Assembly: GCA_040954595.2 (NCBI GenBank)
Contig: CM082584.2
Coordinates: 4,030,001-4,094,000, forward strand
From: Balanoglossus misakiensis
Taxonomy: Eukaryota; Hemichordata
Length of the DNA: 64,000 bases
Direction: 5' to 3'
Below are positions 35,274 to 48,000 of this stretch, in pieces; the first letter of the stretch is position 1; each line of letters begins with the position of its first letter. The notes under the pieces are model-generated. The model was not told where the DNA came from. It did not search any database and saw nothing but the letters and a program-made list of their open reading frames with translations. Made by a program: the position numbers and the translations under genes.

Positions 35274-38200
35274 GTAAGTAGTACAATGAAAACGGTTTGA
35301 GCTGCACAGAAGGAATGTACTGACTATCGATTTGTTTATCAACATAGTCAAAAGAAAACACACTTTTTGCATTCAAGGTTAGACTTGCTCCAAGTCTATA
35401 GGCTTAAATTTCAGCAAAATTTGTTCTGATTTAATATAGCGTGTGTGGAGTGAACGCATTAAGTTGTGGCATCGCGATAGTGATGAACAGTAACCGAAAC
35501 TCAGTACCGAAATTCAACCAAGGCAAACAAACGTATGAAGGGTAATGAGTAAAATTAAGAAATGGGGAACACCTGAATTAGTCAAGCGAATAGTGGGCTA
35601 GTCTAATTCAAGGTGAAGATGAAAAACCACGACTAGACCACAATGCATGCTTTAGTGATAAGAATGTATCACCCTAAACAATCTGTTATCAACTGTAACA
35701 ATGAAAAAAATCACTGGTCTGTACATTTCTTCTGTGCATCTCAAACACCCTTTTTACCGTTGTTGTTGTATATGTTTATGAAATAATGGTTTGGCTAAAT
35801 GCGTTGCATACCTTTGCAGTCCCAGTTTCTCTGTTTAAGTAAATTTTAAACTGTTCCTGTCTTGTCAATATCAATGTCAATATGGGGTATGATATAGAGG
35901 GCTGAAAAGTGGTCATGTTTAGTCTTGCTGTTTCATTCACACACACACGAACACTTTATCGGCTATTATATCGACTTAGTTAACTTCTTCGCAAATAACA
36001 TTATTTATTCTTTTGTCAAACTTGGTATGCTAACAACAGAGATTCGTGTATCAATACAAATTATTCACGCTACATGAATAAGTGTATCGGAAATGTTTCC
36101 TTAATGTCATCATAAACCTGAAAGTTTTGACAGAAAAAGACAGCCAGCCCATCTTGACTTGATGGCCGAAATCGCACAGAAAACGCCACAATCCATGTGT
36201 GGCTACACTTCATTGTGATGTTGTGATGTTGTCGACTGTCACATTTTGATGATCAAAATGAAAGGAAACAGTCACCTCCCAAAATTGAACCTTCATGATT
36301 TCACCTTTTGTGGAAGGAATCAGATCATAGTTGATATGAATATTTATTCCCCGCAGAATCCAATATTTATTCTTAAAAGTTCAGTTAATAAACGCATCAA
36401 ACACGAATGATAACTCAACGATTGGTGGGGAACTAACCAAAGCCACACGTCTTTCTCACTTTTCAAAATTTGAAATGTTGACGAGCGCAAGTTGTTTGTT
36501 TGAGAGATAAAAATCTGCCGAAGCGCCCTCAACGGCTGTATGTAAGTGTGTGTCTGCCAAGAGAGTAACAAACTCCGTGATCAAGGAAACATGGGTTTAT
36601 ATCTTTCAAATTATTCCCTCGGTAAATTTTCCGCCAGATTCCAGTGTGGTAAACAATTATTAATATTTATTACACCTGATACGACATAAATCAGGACAAC
36701 GTCAAAATGCTTCACAAGACTTGAATTATTATTTTAATTTTATTATTTTGTTTATTTTATCAATTCAAAAATAACTAAATACATATAAATTTGTAAATAG
36801 TTTTTTTTTATAATCAGCCAAATTTTATTGTAGTATGACTAATAAATCATACGTTATTGTTATTATTATTATTATTATTACTATTTATTTTTCATTTCCA
36901 AACCCTACATCTAATCAAGTATTTGTGTGGTTTAGAATGATGTTTATTGCTTTGAATCCTTTGTCAGAAATATTTCGATTTCGTCATATAATTTTGGTAA
37001 AATCTGACAGCATACTCTACAAATTTAAAGAGTAAATACCAAAACTCCCAAGTCACATGATTTGATGCTGCTTGTGTTGCAGCCTGAACATCCAAACCCT
37101 GGACAGCCATACAGTGGTGGTGAGTTCAAAGGATTCTTACGGGACGTTGACGAGGGTCGTGAAGTGCTGGGGCTGTTGAGGATTGCATTTGATCGCCGAC
37201 TGACTTTCACCATCGATGGGAAATCAAATAAAGTAGACTGGAATGGCATAACACATGAGCAATATCTGTAAGTTTGATTTCCATTATTGCTATTTCATCA
37301 CACTGACACCCATTTAATTTCAATTAACCAACAATATGTTACTTTTTGGCGATGTGTATCAGAAATTTAAAGGGGTCTTCAATCATGTCAGCTCTTGTTT
37401 CCCTGTGTGGTTTTGATGGCGAACTGGGAGAAAAAACATACATTGTAGGTCATTGGAATAGTTATCCAAATTAAAACAACACCGTTCCGGTGCCAGGAAA
37501 AGAGACACGTAACGTGAAATACATTTCGAGATCTCTATATGGAATGATTTTATGGAAATGCATTGGAATCCAGCCCCTGAAGGTCTAGGTCTCTGCTAGT
37601 GACAAAAGTGTACATACATAGGTTATAGAAAAAAAAACTAAAATTAAAGTATTTTGATCAGTTAGCCAACAAATCAATAATACCTCAAGTCAAAATAGCA
37701 ACGGCAAAGAACAGACATGTATTGAAGCTCATTGAACATGTTTGAGCTCACCCGCTGATGGTGATAGTATCTGTGCAGGTAACCATCTTACTTAATTTTC
37801 ACGTCTTTTGGTTTCATTGAACTACGCCTCTCGCACCTGAGTGTGTTCCTTGTAATGGGTACTAATGACGTCAATAATCAAGTTATCAGTTCTTTCAAAA
37901 TATTTAGGGAATTGAAAATCAAAATCTACATATAGACACATTCTTATGTGACTCTCACTCAGACAGAAATGACTTGTGCACGTACCTATAAAATTGTTGT
38001 AATGTTGATGAAAGGGATATCGACATGTTTTATTACAAACACATCCATTCGCAAGTAATTGTGTGACTGTCACAACGTTACACGCCAATGTAACTGGTGG
38101 TATAAGTCGAGTGTGCGATATGTCATTTTAGAATACACAACTATAAGCATGTGCAATTTGAATAATCAACCTGCAATCCATTGATTGACACCTAATGGCC

Positions 38201-40261
38201 ATTCCGGTTCCCCAAAGTGGCTACAAATATTGCAGTGGCATAATTTATTCCAGTAAACGTTTATAAATCCAAGTTGCGTCCAACCCATCCATCATTGAAT
38301 ATCTTCGATTCTGCATCTGTCCATTGCAATAAATTGATGCAAATAGAGAACATTAACGTTTCACACGTGACAATTAAGGCTTAAAGCCTCAGTATTTCTC
38401 GTAGGGGCAAAATTTTGTTTGAAACGGCATCTATAATTTCTAAAAGTAGATGATAATTGATACTGAATCGCGCGCGCGCGAACAGTCATCATCCCCAGCT
38501 CTGCTCATAAACTCATACAATTTACAATATAACGAGTGAAGAATGACTTTCTGTCCGGACAGAAAGTCACGTGAGTCAGGCTCCTGTTGACGCACGTGAC
38601 TAGTGCGCATGCGCACTCAAATGTGAATATATGCGGAAGAGGTTTGGTCTCCCCAAATCAAGCGACTCAGCGAAGAAATGCGCACTAATTCGGCGAAATT
38701 TTGGGAAGATAACTTTATGGGAGAAATCAGTCGATGGAACCAGATCAAATCCGAAAATGGTCTGACCATCAAATGTCAAAGTGGCACGTTTGCTGATCGA
38801 CATGTACAACATTTCCGTTGTAAACAAACCCGCGCATCATTTCAAGTGTTACGGGCAATATTTACAGCTTGCACGTAGCTACAGTTGCCCAAACCTTTCT
38901 TCTATCTTCATTATGTAGTATTCCATGATGAATGTACGGGAAAAACGGGCATTTTTCGATGATGAAAAATGGATACACACGAGAAATACTGGGGCTTTAA
39001 ACCAAATACCAATTGCCTCTAGTAAAACCTAAATGTATATTTTTGAACGAAACCATGCAGCTTTCGTTCATAGCATACTTTCAACTCATATCGAAGCCGT
39101 GGAAATCATGGGTACTAGTATATTCTTCTAAAATTGTTATACTTCATACTGTAACACAATTTTGAAATCCCTATAGCTGTACTATGATGCAGATAGAGAA
39201 CATTAGGGCTTCTAACGTGACAATCAAACAAATACCAATTGCCAGATGGTAAAACTAACATGTATAGTTTTGATTGAAACCATCTGGCTTTAATACGTTC
39301 ATGGCGCACTTTCGACTCATATCAAAGTCTTGAGAATCATGGGTATATTCTTCAGAATTGTCATATTTCATTTATACTGGGATGGAATTTTGAAATCACT
39401 ACATGTATTATATGGTTGTCGTTTGCATACTTACCCGAGTTAAATATACTATTCCACGTTCATCGGGATCATACAAAATAAACATAATATGTCTAGTTTT
39501 CAGTCCAAACACAAGACAGAATTGAGGTTTAACAGCTCATTGGACGTTTTGGGATGCTCAAGAAATTGTGTTATTATACAAATTATTTGAACTCAATGCC
39601 ATGAGACATTTGGCAGCTTCATTTGCGCAAATATATCACTAATTTGCTGCACATCATTTTAGAGTTTATAAACAGAGTTGTAAAATTGTCCAAATGCTAA
39701 ACGTGTTAGTCAAGAATCTAAGTACAGTTAATGTCATCACATACGAACAGGTATATTAGTGCCAAGTGTGGAATATTATTTCCTTCTATATCATGGACTA
39801 GGCATTGGTGAGATCCGATTATTAACCCTTTCTGGCCGGATATCCTATATATAGGAGAAATTCGGATACGTTCCCAGAAAGCCAGGCTTGAAAGATTTAA
39901 GTGAGGTGTTATTTTTATCATGTCACTTTTAGGGTATAACTTCCTTCACAGAAGAGCACAATGCTGTATTTTTGTTATAAAACTTTGTTCTGTACTGTAG
40001 TTGTGTATATTTGACATCTTCGTTTAATTTAATAAATTTTAGCTGTTGGCAACCAACAGTGGTTTGGCGTCACGGACCGTCAAAATTATTATGAGCTGCA
40101 CAACGCGTATCACACACTTGTGGGAGTGAAATCATTTCGTGCACAGTAATGGGAAAACTAATACATGTAATTCTACACATTTATATTTATCCAGGTTTTG
40201 TTACTGGCCACCTTATTATGCAGAAGTGAAGAAAGAATTGGCTGCAAAAGGAGTGGTGTAA
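33861..40261 (+). CDS. TRIM-Deltex E3 ligase, copy B (complete, 3 exons)
   Basis: The exons are 33861-35273, 37083-37267 and 40195-40261, encoding 554 aa. The start ATG (MATANPGK) has AAG-ATGG context. A C3HC4 RING occupies residues 25-65 (C25, C28, C40, H42, C45, C48, C62, C65). B-box 1 starts at C105, B-box 2 at C165, and the coiled coil covers about 205-330. A Ser/Gln-rich linker contains two 38-residue repeats, and the DTC domain covers about 442-554. TRIM proteins ubiquitylate targets through the RING and dimerise by the coiled coil. Deltex proteins normally carry their own RING directly before the DTC; here a TRIM module replaces it. DTC binding of ADP-ribosylated partners is known in Deltex and inferred here. 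Against copy A the TRIM part is about 99% identical, the DTC much less. I do not recognise a named orthologue. Confidence 0.9.
35274..37082 (+). other. Copy B intron 1
   Basis: This is the empty-site counterpart of copy A intron 1. It has an uninterrupted TTA microsatellite at about 36855-36880 and scattered single-base and short indel differences. I see no gene in it. Confidence 0.8.
37083..37267 (+). CDS. Copy B exon 2: DTC core
   Basis: This exon starts PEHPNPGQPYSGGEFKG, ends phase 2, and joins to exon 3 to read HEQYLFCYWPPYYAEVKKEL. Length and phases equal copy A, so the many replacements occurred without disturbing the frame. Confidence 0.88.
38395..38996. mobile_element. 602-bp TTAA-flanked TIR element
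   Basis: The termini are AGCCTCAGTATTTCTCGT and the inverse of AGCCCCAGTATTTCTCGT, flanked by TTAA at 38391-38394 and 38997-39000. Copy A has a single TTAA at 5694-5697, the exact empty site. A 24-bp perfect palindrome centred on GTCCGGAC and a CG run lie inside. TTAA targeting is typical of piggyBac and Kolobok transposons. No transposase is encoded. Confidence 0.8.
39826..39896. mobile_element. 71-bp TTAA-flanked miniature insert
   Basis: The insert begins CCCTTTCTGGCC and is flanked by TTAA at 39822-39825 and 39897-39900. Copy A reads straight through (ATTATTAAATGAGG). CCCTTT is a common piggyBac-like terminus. Confidence 0.6.
40195..40261 (+). CDS. Copy B exon 3: C-terminal end of DTC
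   Basis: The acceptor TTTATCCAG is followed by the last 22 codons and TAA. The KKELAAKGVV ending equals copy A; the preceding residues differ (FCYWPPYYAE against YCDRPSYYAQ). Confidence 0.88.
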
Positions 40262-42041
40262 ATGTCAAGACGCCCTCATAACGTGGTTGTAGCCACCACA
40301 TGGAATGCATAATGAGAAAGACCTCAAGTGAATGTCAAGTACTCCGTGACGAATAGTCATTCTCTCTCAAATTATTTGGAGTTTTAGAAATATTTTATTG
40401 TATTATACAGAATAAGATTTGGTAAAGGAAAGCTAGTGTAGAATAGGATTTTGTCAAGAAAAATGTTGAAGATATGGATTACTCTGTGTGTAGTCATGGT
40501 ATATTTCAAGTACAGAATTATCGCTGATCTGGTTCAGTTCATTTGGGATAATTGCATAGTAATAAACTCTATAAAACTCTCAGCACAGTACATGTAGCCT
40601 ACACACTCGACATTTGGTCAGAAATACCACATATAAATCCCCAAGTACAACGAATACTAATTGTTTTTTACTCATTGATTTAATATAAAAGAAGTTCATT
40701 TTTCTTATACTTAGCACTCAAATCTAATTCTTGAATATATCCAAGTTATTTTACACAGTGAATGGGGTTTTAACACATTACTACACCGAATATAGATTTG
40801 AAAGCCATGTCAATTTTTGCACAAATAATTCTGAAGATTTTTAAATTCCATCAACCAGAATGATATCAATTTATCACATGATAATACGGTTTCTTGAATA
40901 TAGTCTAACAAGTAATTTTTTTAATCAATTATGTACATAAAATTTGTAACATGGGAAATAAATTACCAATAAAAACCAATACTCATGGCTTTGTTACATC
41001 TGTAAATCTAATAAAGCTATTGTCTCCAAAGTTTTCATCTCAGCCACACATCCTTACAAGAGGAAAAACTCAATTGCTCAGTGATTCGTTGTATACTTTT
41101 GAAGAAATAACAAAAGTTTTAATACATCTCTATTATGCATACACTTTTATTTTTCATCCCCTAATTTCCCAGTCGTACTTCTGCATTTAGTTAACGTCGG
41201 ATCCTATGTCTCTTGCTAATAATCTGTTCTGAACCTCTAGGCTAACACGTATCTAACTTTATATCAAGCTAGAAACGGAAGTGATATTCTGTTAAATAAA
41301 ACAAATGTGTAATAAGGTATGGACGTTCATATCCGATCATCCCCTTTTTTCCCGTACATGTTTCCAAAACTCTATCCCTATAAAATTTACCATCACCAGC
41401 AGTCAATAGCCTTGTCTGGTCCTCTGCCCCATTCCCGCCACTGGCTGCGCTACGCTAAAAGACCCAAGGGTCAGGTAATTGGACTATTGTTAATATGGCT
41501 CTTATTGGTTAATAAATACGAACATTGTGATTGGAGGAAAGCTATTTCAAACATTATAACCTCGAGGTTTGAGTTTGTTTGCCAATCAAAATCTGCTTTG
41601 GTGAAGTTGATTGAGAAACACTCCTTATCAAACTATGGAGTATGGTTACAAGTCAAAGCATCGTAGTCTGGTCCCCTGCCCCATTCCCTTCGCTGGCTGC
41701 ACTACGCTAAAGGGAAAGGGGACCCAACCTGCCATCTTGTCCAAAAACCTGGCCAGCATATTATAATGAAACAAAGACCATGTGATCATAAACAAGATGG
41801 ATGCCTCCAATGTCCATACGCCAATGAGAGCCATGTTTACAAAAGCCTGTGCCTGACCCTTTCCTTTAGCATAGCACACTGCCAGTGGTGGGAATGGGGC
41901 AGGGGACCAGACTATAGTCACATAACAGCTTGTCTGTGTGCGCATTTACACACTCTCAATCCCCCACTCCCAGTGGCCAGGAGTGTGATATAGAAACCAC
42001 ATCCAAAACAACTTAGGTACTTTTCTGTTCTTATTTTTTAG
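40262..42041. other. Region between copy B and the first visible MSH5 exon
   Basis: 40262-41914 is the same 3' flank as after copy A. 41410-41914 is the TIR element found at 32028-32508 (ends TCTGGTCCTCTGCCCCATTC and its inverse). 41915-42041 leads into the MSH5 acceptor. I looked for upstream MSH5 exons here and found none. Confidence 0.6.
41410..41914. mobile_element. TIR element, copy B counterpart
   Basis: This is the same element and position as 32028-32508, so it predates the duplication. Inverted GGCTGCGCTACGCTAAAAG-type ends are visible. A/B homology ends at its right terminus. Confidence 0.6.
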
Positions 42042-42087
42042 GAATAATGAATCAAACAAAATCAGACTTGGGCAAGAAAATGCTAAG
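42042..42087 (+). CDS. MSH5: First visible MSH5 exon
   Basis: It follows a TTTTTTAG acceptor and enters in the middle of a codon, so it is internal and upstream exons must exist if the gene is functional. It encodes [14 protein letters not shown], the start of the MutS lever region. Confidence 0.85.
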
Positions 42088-45000
42088 GTAAACATGTAGT
42101 TGCAAATGTGAGAAAAAAGTCGTGAATGGTGAGAAGATTTATGTATTTATCGTAACTTGCAAACAAACATGAACCGGTAGTCATTACAAGTTTCCCTAGA
42201 CAGTCGCAAACAAAATTGTTTGACTGTATTTCTCCTGGCTAGAGCCCAGGGGCCTGAACATTGAACATTTACCAGGGGAATGAGGGGTGCTCTTGTCGTA
42301 GCACCCACCTTTATATGTTAAAAAACTGTCATACAGTAGATTTGCTAAAATAGAACATTTTATTTACTGAGAAGTAAAGGGATTGTGTTATACATACATA
42401 CCTGATGTATAAGATGACAAGAAAATATTAAATTGAAAAAAAATGTTGACAAACTTCAATACCTATTTCTATTATACTCGTCAAATGTTTATTTCAACTG
42501 TAAAAATCAGCTAGGGCTCTAAATAACAGGATATTGCTTCATAGATTATCCCTTTCACCACCATGGACCGGTCCAAATCCAAATGTTTTCTATGGGAAGG
42601 TTGGACCTCTGTAGAGGGAACTGGGGGGTGAAAGGGTTAATGGAAGTGGGGCCTTTGCCTGCAGGAGCAAGGGCCTCTACCAAGAGAAATACTGACAGTA
42701 GATTAAGTTTGTTTGAACCAATATTACAATGGGCAAGATATGTTTTGACTGGACAATTTTCAACACATCCTACGGGTGAAGATAAAATTGAATAAATGAC
42801 AATATTACATACAAACATACATGGAATCCAAACACCATTCATATCTAAATCAAGTTTTCAAAACCAAGAACCCCTTCCTATTTACTTTAATACTCTGTCC
42901 CAAATTGTTTTGATTTGCTCAGGATGTGGTTTTTGAGACCTGTACAGGATATTGATCTCCTGAAGGAGAGACAAGCTGCAATCAGTTTTTTTGTCTCACC
43001 AAGAAATATTGAAGTATGCTCATCTCTACAAGACGCTCTACGGAATATCAAGAATGTCGCTGTACGTACATTGTGTATCTACTAAGTATATTAAAGTATT
43101 TTGAAATTTTGAATGACAATTTTTCAATTTCATTATAGTTCATGCCAATTTTGCCACAAGTAGACAAATTTTGTACTTACTTATAACAAATATAACTTCT
43201 GAGTAGATGTTATTTTCAAAAATACCATATATCCGCTATTAATTTTCGATAAATTCTCTTTGTGTTTGGATTTTCTTTGATAGTTTGCATTGTGTGTGTG
43301 CATTGTATGTGTTAGAGTGAAAGGTCCATCGTTTGAGGGCGCTCCCTATGTTAGCGCTCTTGAACGAATTGGATCTTGTGTGTGGAAGAACCAAATACAT
43401 TAGTTTTATCAGAAACGTGTAGTACATGTATCTATCGCAAACATATGGATTATGTATTATTGTTCTTTTTGTTTATTTATATTTCTAGAGAGTGTTGGGT
43501 CGGATGAAAACAGCTCAAGCCTCAATCGGTGACTGGCAAGCCTTATACCAGGTATTATTATACACCTACTGCTGTAACCTATGGAGTTCCATGATACAAT
43601 AATTCGCGGTATCACCGTACAATAATTATTCGAATGAGTTAGTCCATTAGCCAAAAGTTGATTTTACTGGAACTTACATGTTGCGAAGATCAGAAAAAGA
43701 AAGAGTGTAAAAGACTTCAGAATCAGATGTTACTGATCAAATAGCCATATCCAGGTATAACACACATTAAATTATCTAGTATATATGAGTATGAGCTACC
43801 AAAAAATTATTGCGAAATTTGGATGTTGGTGTACAGAGAGGGAGGGGGGGGGGGGCAGATAAACATTGGAATTCAGGGGCTACTTGGACCACACAGTGTT
43901 TGTCTACTGGTCAAGTAAACAGTGTTCCAATAATTCCCCTTGCGTAGTTGAGTTCAATCAAAAAGTATAAAACATCATTGAAATTACCAAACATGCACTT
44001 CACAAGATCCCTCAGCTGCTGTTTGATTCTTTTTTTTTGTTAAAGCACAATTAGCTGTATTAAAACTTTGTTTGTATAAGCCTATAATTTGCGCCACACC
44101 AATTCTCTCCAAGTTTCACTAAGTCCTTAAGTTAATATTTTCACAATACTTAGTAAATAAATCTACAATAATTACACACTTTAAAGATAACTTAGATCAT
44201 TGATATGAAAGAGATATCTTGTCTTAAATTATTTATTGCGTGTTACTTGTAGACTGCCTACAATGCAATATACATTGGTGATATATGCAGAGCTCAGACT
44301 GCTGATGTGGCCATCTTTAAGAAGGTAAGGAAACTTTCATAAGCAATTTACATATTCTGTTTTGTATTGGTTTTAGAAATGTAACAAATGAGTCTGTTAA
44401 TGTGTAAGAAAGAAGTTGAGACTTTCTAAAATAGTCAGTGTTTGCCAATGTCACCTGTGATTTTTTTTCCTGTACACCTATTTCTGTGTAATTCCCAAAT
44501 GGGACCACAGTGTCCTTGACTCTATGTTTTTCTGTCTGATTGCTTTGAAATTTGGGTTACAGGTTCATGATAGATATATGTGCAACTTTTATTACATTGT
44601 AATGTCAGAAATGATTTAGCTAATTTGTAATTTTCTTTATTTTTGGTCAAAAAGCACTATATTGATTCAATGGATGCAAAATGCAAACAATAGATATGCA
44701 ATGCAGTGGGCTATCTGAAAGTCTTCTTTGCACCTGCACTACAATGGTTGAGACCAGGTCACAGGCCAAGAATGCACTATTTTGAAGCCCTACAAATTCA
44801 TTTGTTTCCTGTGATTTTTATATGAAAATGGGTGACTTGTGGTTGGTGAAAACAACTTCTATTGGCTAACCAACCTCCCAGGACATATATATGCAGAAAT
44901 CACCCTTGGTACCCTTCCCTATTAAAATATTACACACTGCAATCTGAATGAATGGTAAGAAGTGACACCTTGGTTACATGTAACTCCAGTTTGAGTTTCA

Positions 45001-48000
45001 TTACGACAGGGACGTGGCTGTTTTCTTCATATGCTCTTTGTGCTAACACACTTATTCCAAACAGAGATGCTCACATAGCTGCATGTCCTGACAATGTGAT
45101 ATTTACAGGATTTGTTATTTTCTCCTTTTTTTCGACAGATAAGCAGAACATTCACTGAGGATTTACATTATATTGCCGGTCTGATTATCAAAATTGTAAG
45201 ACCTGGTTACTTTGTTTTAATAATGTCCTCCAGATAAACCCAGAACAGAGACATAGATTATCATAAGGCCAAAATAAAAAATATGTGCCGATTACCCGAC
45301 CTACCCTAATTTTAACCCGCCGACCCTAAACTTGTTAGAGCTTCATTAACCATGAAGTAAAAATAACGATGTCAAATATACAAAATTTATGAAAATTGTG
45401 CAATTCACGCAAGAACTATGACATCATTCACTATTGCAGCCAGAGAAATAAAAATAATTGCAAAATAAAATTTTTTACCTACCTACCTACCCTATTTTTG
45501 AAAACAATGTAATCGGAACAGCACATATTATTTTTGGAGGGCCTAATATCAATTATAATTTCTGTCCATTACACTTCTGTATATCTGCAACCATTGAATA
45601 GACATCAGTGAAAAGTACAGGATAAGTACCGGGCAACAGCAATATAGTTTTCAAATATGAAACCAGTAATTGAGAATGACTTGATTTACAAGAATATATA
45701 TTGGTGATGATCTAATGTCTTTACAATGGTAAAATGATCAAAATATATTTTTGTTCATTTATTTAGTTATATTACAGTAAGACAAAGTATACATATTTAC
45801 ATGACTATCTATGGATGGGAAATAATGCAATAAATTCATTTTTCAGTGATGAGAATTTCTGAAGTGAAGTCAAGATGTTATTTAGCTAAATACTTGAAGA
45901 GAACAAAAAATTCACTTGTTATTTCCAGGTGGATTTTGAAGAATCTGCTGTTCTGAACAAGTTTGTTGTGAAACCAAACGTAGACAAGGCTCTGGATGAA
46001 AGTGAGTTGACAATAGTAGATACATGTTACTACTATTAAAGGGACAAAGTCTCTCTCTCTCTTGTTGCCCTTTTTCCATTAATTATTTTTGATACAAGAC
46101 ACCGTTTATGTTACTGTACTAATTGTAGACTACCATTTATTCATTTGGGGCGAGTTTTTACTCTTATATCATCACACCACAGTATTAGCATGAGGTATAT
46201 TAATGCATGATAGAACGCCATAGGTTATGCCAGTAGTTATCAATAATAATGTATAGCTATGACGTCACAAAATTCACTGGTATCGATAAAGCTATAATAT
46301 AATATTCATTTTGGCGAGTTTTTCACTCTTGTGTCTGCAAGTGGGATGGAAGGTGTGTGTGATTGAATGTTCATTCACTATATATCCACATGTAGAATAA
46401 CATGAAAAATGTCTTGTATCAAATATAATTAATGAAAAAGGGCAGCAAGAGAGAGACTTTGTCCTTTGAATAATATTACACACACTCTCTGTCACATGCA
46501 TATGTGACCACATGATTATATTGTATGATAGAACGCCATAGGTTATGCCAGTATAGGTGTATTATATTTATTTATAATATTTATTGGCAATGACTGTATT
46601 CCAGAGAAGGAAACCTACAATGGATTGCCAGATTTTATGACCAAGATTGCCAGAGAGGAGTTGAAGAAACTTGGTGATGACATCAAGGAATGCAATGTGG
46701 TGTATTTACCTCAGCTGGGTTATCTACTGGCTATTCCAAGATCCTCAATTATGTCAGAGAAGCAAGACTTTCAAATGCCATCGCTTGAGTTTGTTGTGAG
46801 TCAACTTTGAGGGTCTTGGTTCTTATAGAAAACCGTACCGCGTAAGTAAAAGATGTCGCTGTTCCCTACATCTGATTTTAATCAGATTTGGTTCTACCAC
46901 AGTACAGGACATTGATAACATAATGATTTGATAATGATTTGTTGTTTTGGCTGTTTAAAGGCATACGGTCACCTACGGAAATTTAACTACAGTTTAATAC
47001 CATGGTAAACTTGCGATCAAGCCAATCACGAATTTTTAGTTGGTGGCACACGCGAAAAAAAGCGCCACCATATGTTGTTTAGAATGCTCAAATACGCCAT
47101 TTCAGCCATATACATGTATGGGCGTACGTTGGAGGTGACTGTATACCTTTAAGTTTAAGTTTATACCATAACCAAATGATGTATCAGATATTATCCAAAT
47201 AGTGATATTTTCCATGTTCACTTTGTAGTTCTTGTCAAATAATACGGTTCATTACAAGAGTGCCAGTACAAGAGGTAAGTATAAATGTTTGGCTGTTTCA
47301 CACAGAGTTTATACATTCCTGGAAAAATCATTGAAAGTTTTTAAAATGTGAAACCTGGAAAATCTGTAAGAGTTAATAAACAAATCACTGCCAGAGAATT
47401 CCATCTATCGTGATGCCATAAACTTGAAAATGTTTTAACCTGAAGCAATGACTGGCCTTTTTAATCTGTTGATCTAACAGGGAGTATGTCAATGACATAT
47501 GACTTGTTATTACGTTACTTACTAGTAGCTTTGTTACAGTTGGGGAGAAATAATGAAAAGATGAGAAGTTTATATGGCTTGCCTGAGTGGTCACATGTTT
47601 GTGACATGTTTATGTTCAAGCAACCTTTTGATAGTTCTATGAATTTGTGTTTGGTTCTTGGCCAATCTTGAAGCAATGGAGTTCTGTTCTACCTTATATT
47701 ATTTCAAATAGCCATAATAAACACCCTACTTTTCTTCATATGTGTGATTTTTTTAAAAGTGTTAATACAATGCTTCGTGTCTAGATTACATTATTATTTT
47801 TTTATTAATCTATTTTATTTTAAATTGTTTACTTTGTAGATTATGTCAAATTGATTCACTTTATTTTATGTATTATTTATGTTCGATTTACATTGTGATT
47901 GTTTTATTTGTTGTTTTGTTTTGTTTTGCTTTGTTTTTGTTCTTAACTGCCACGCAAAGAGTTGCCTGAAGGGGGATGATAAAGAGTAATGTTATTGGTG

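Larger units (their letters stand above)
37268..40194 (+). other. Copy B intron 2
   Basis: This 2.9-kb intron holds two TTAA-flanked insertions absent from copy A (38395-38996 and 39826-39896) and the empty junction matching the ends of the 23-kb array (about 39266). Confidence 0.8.

Noticed and set aside
44952-45158. 68-codon frame running into an MSH5 exon
   Set aside because: It crosses a good TTCGACAG acceptor in another frame; the MSH5 reading is clearly right.
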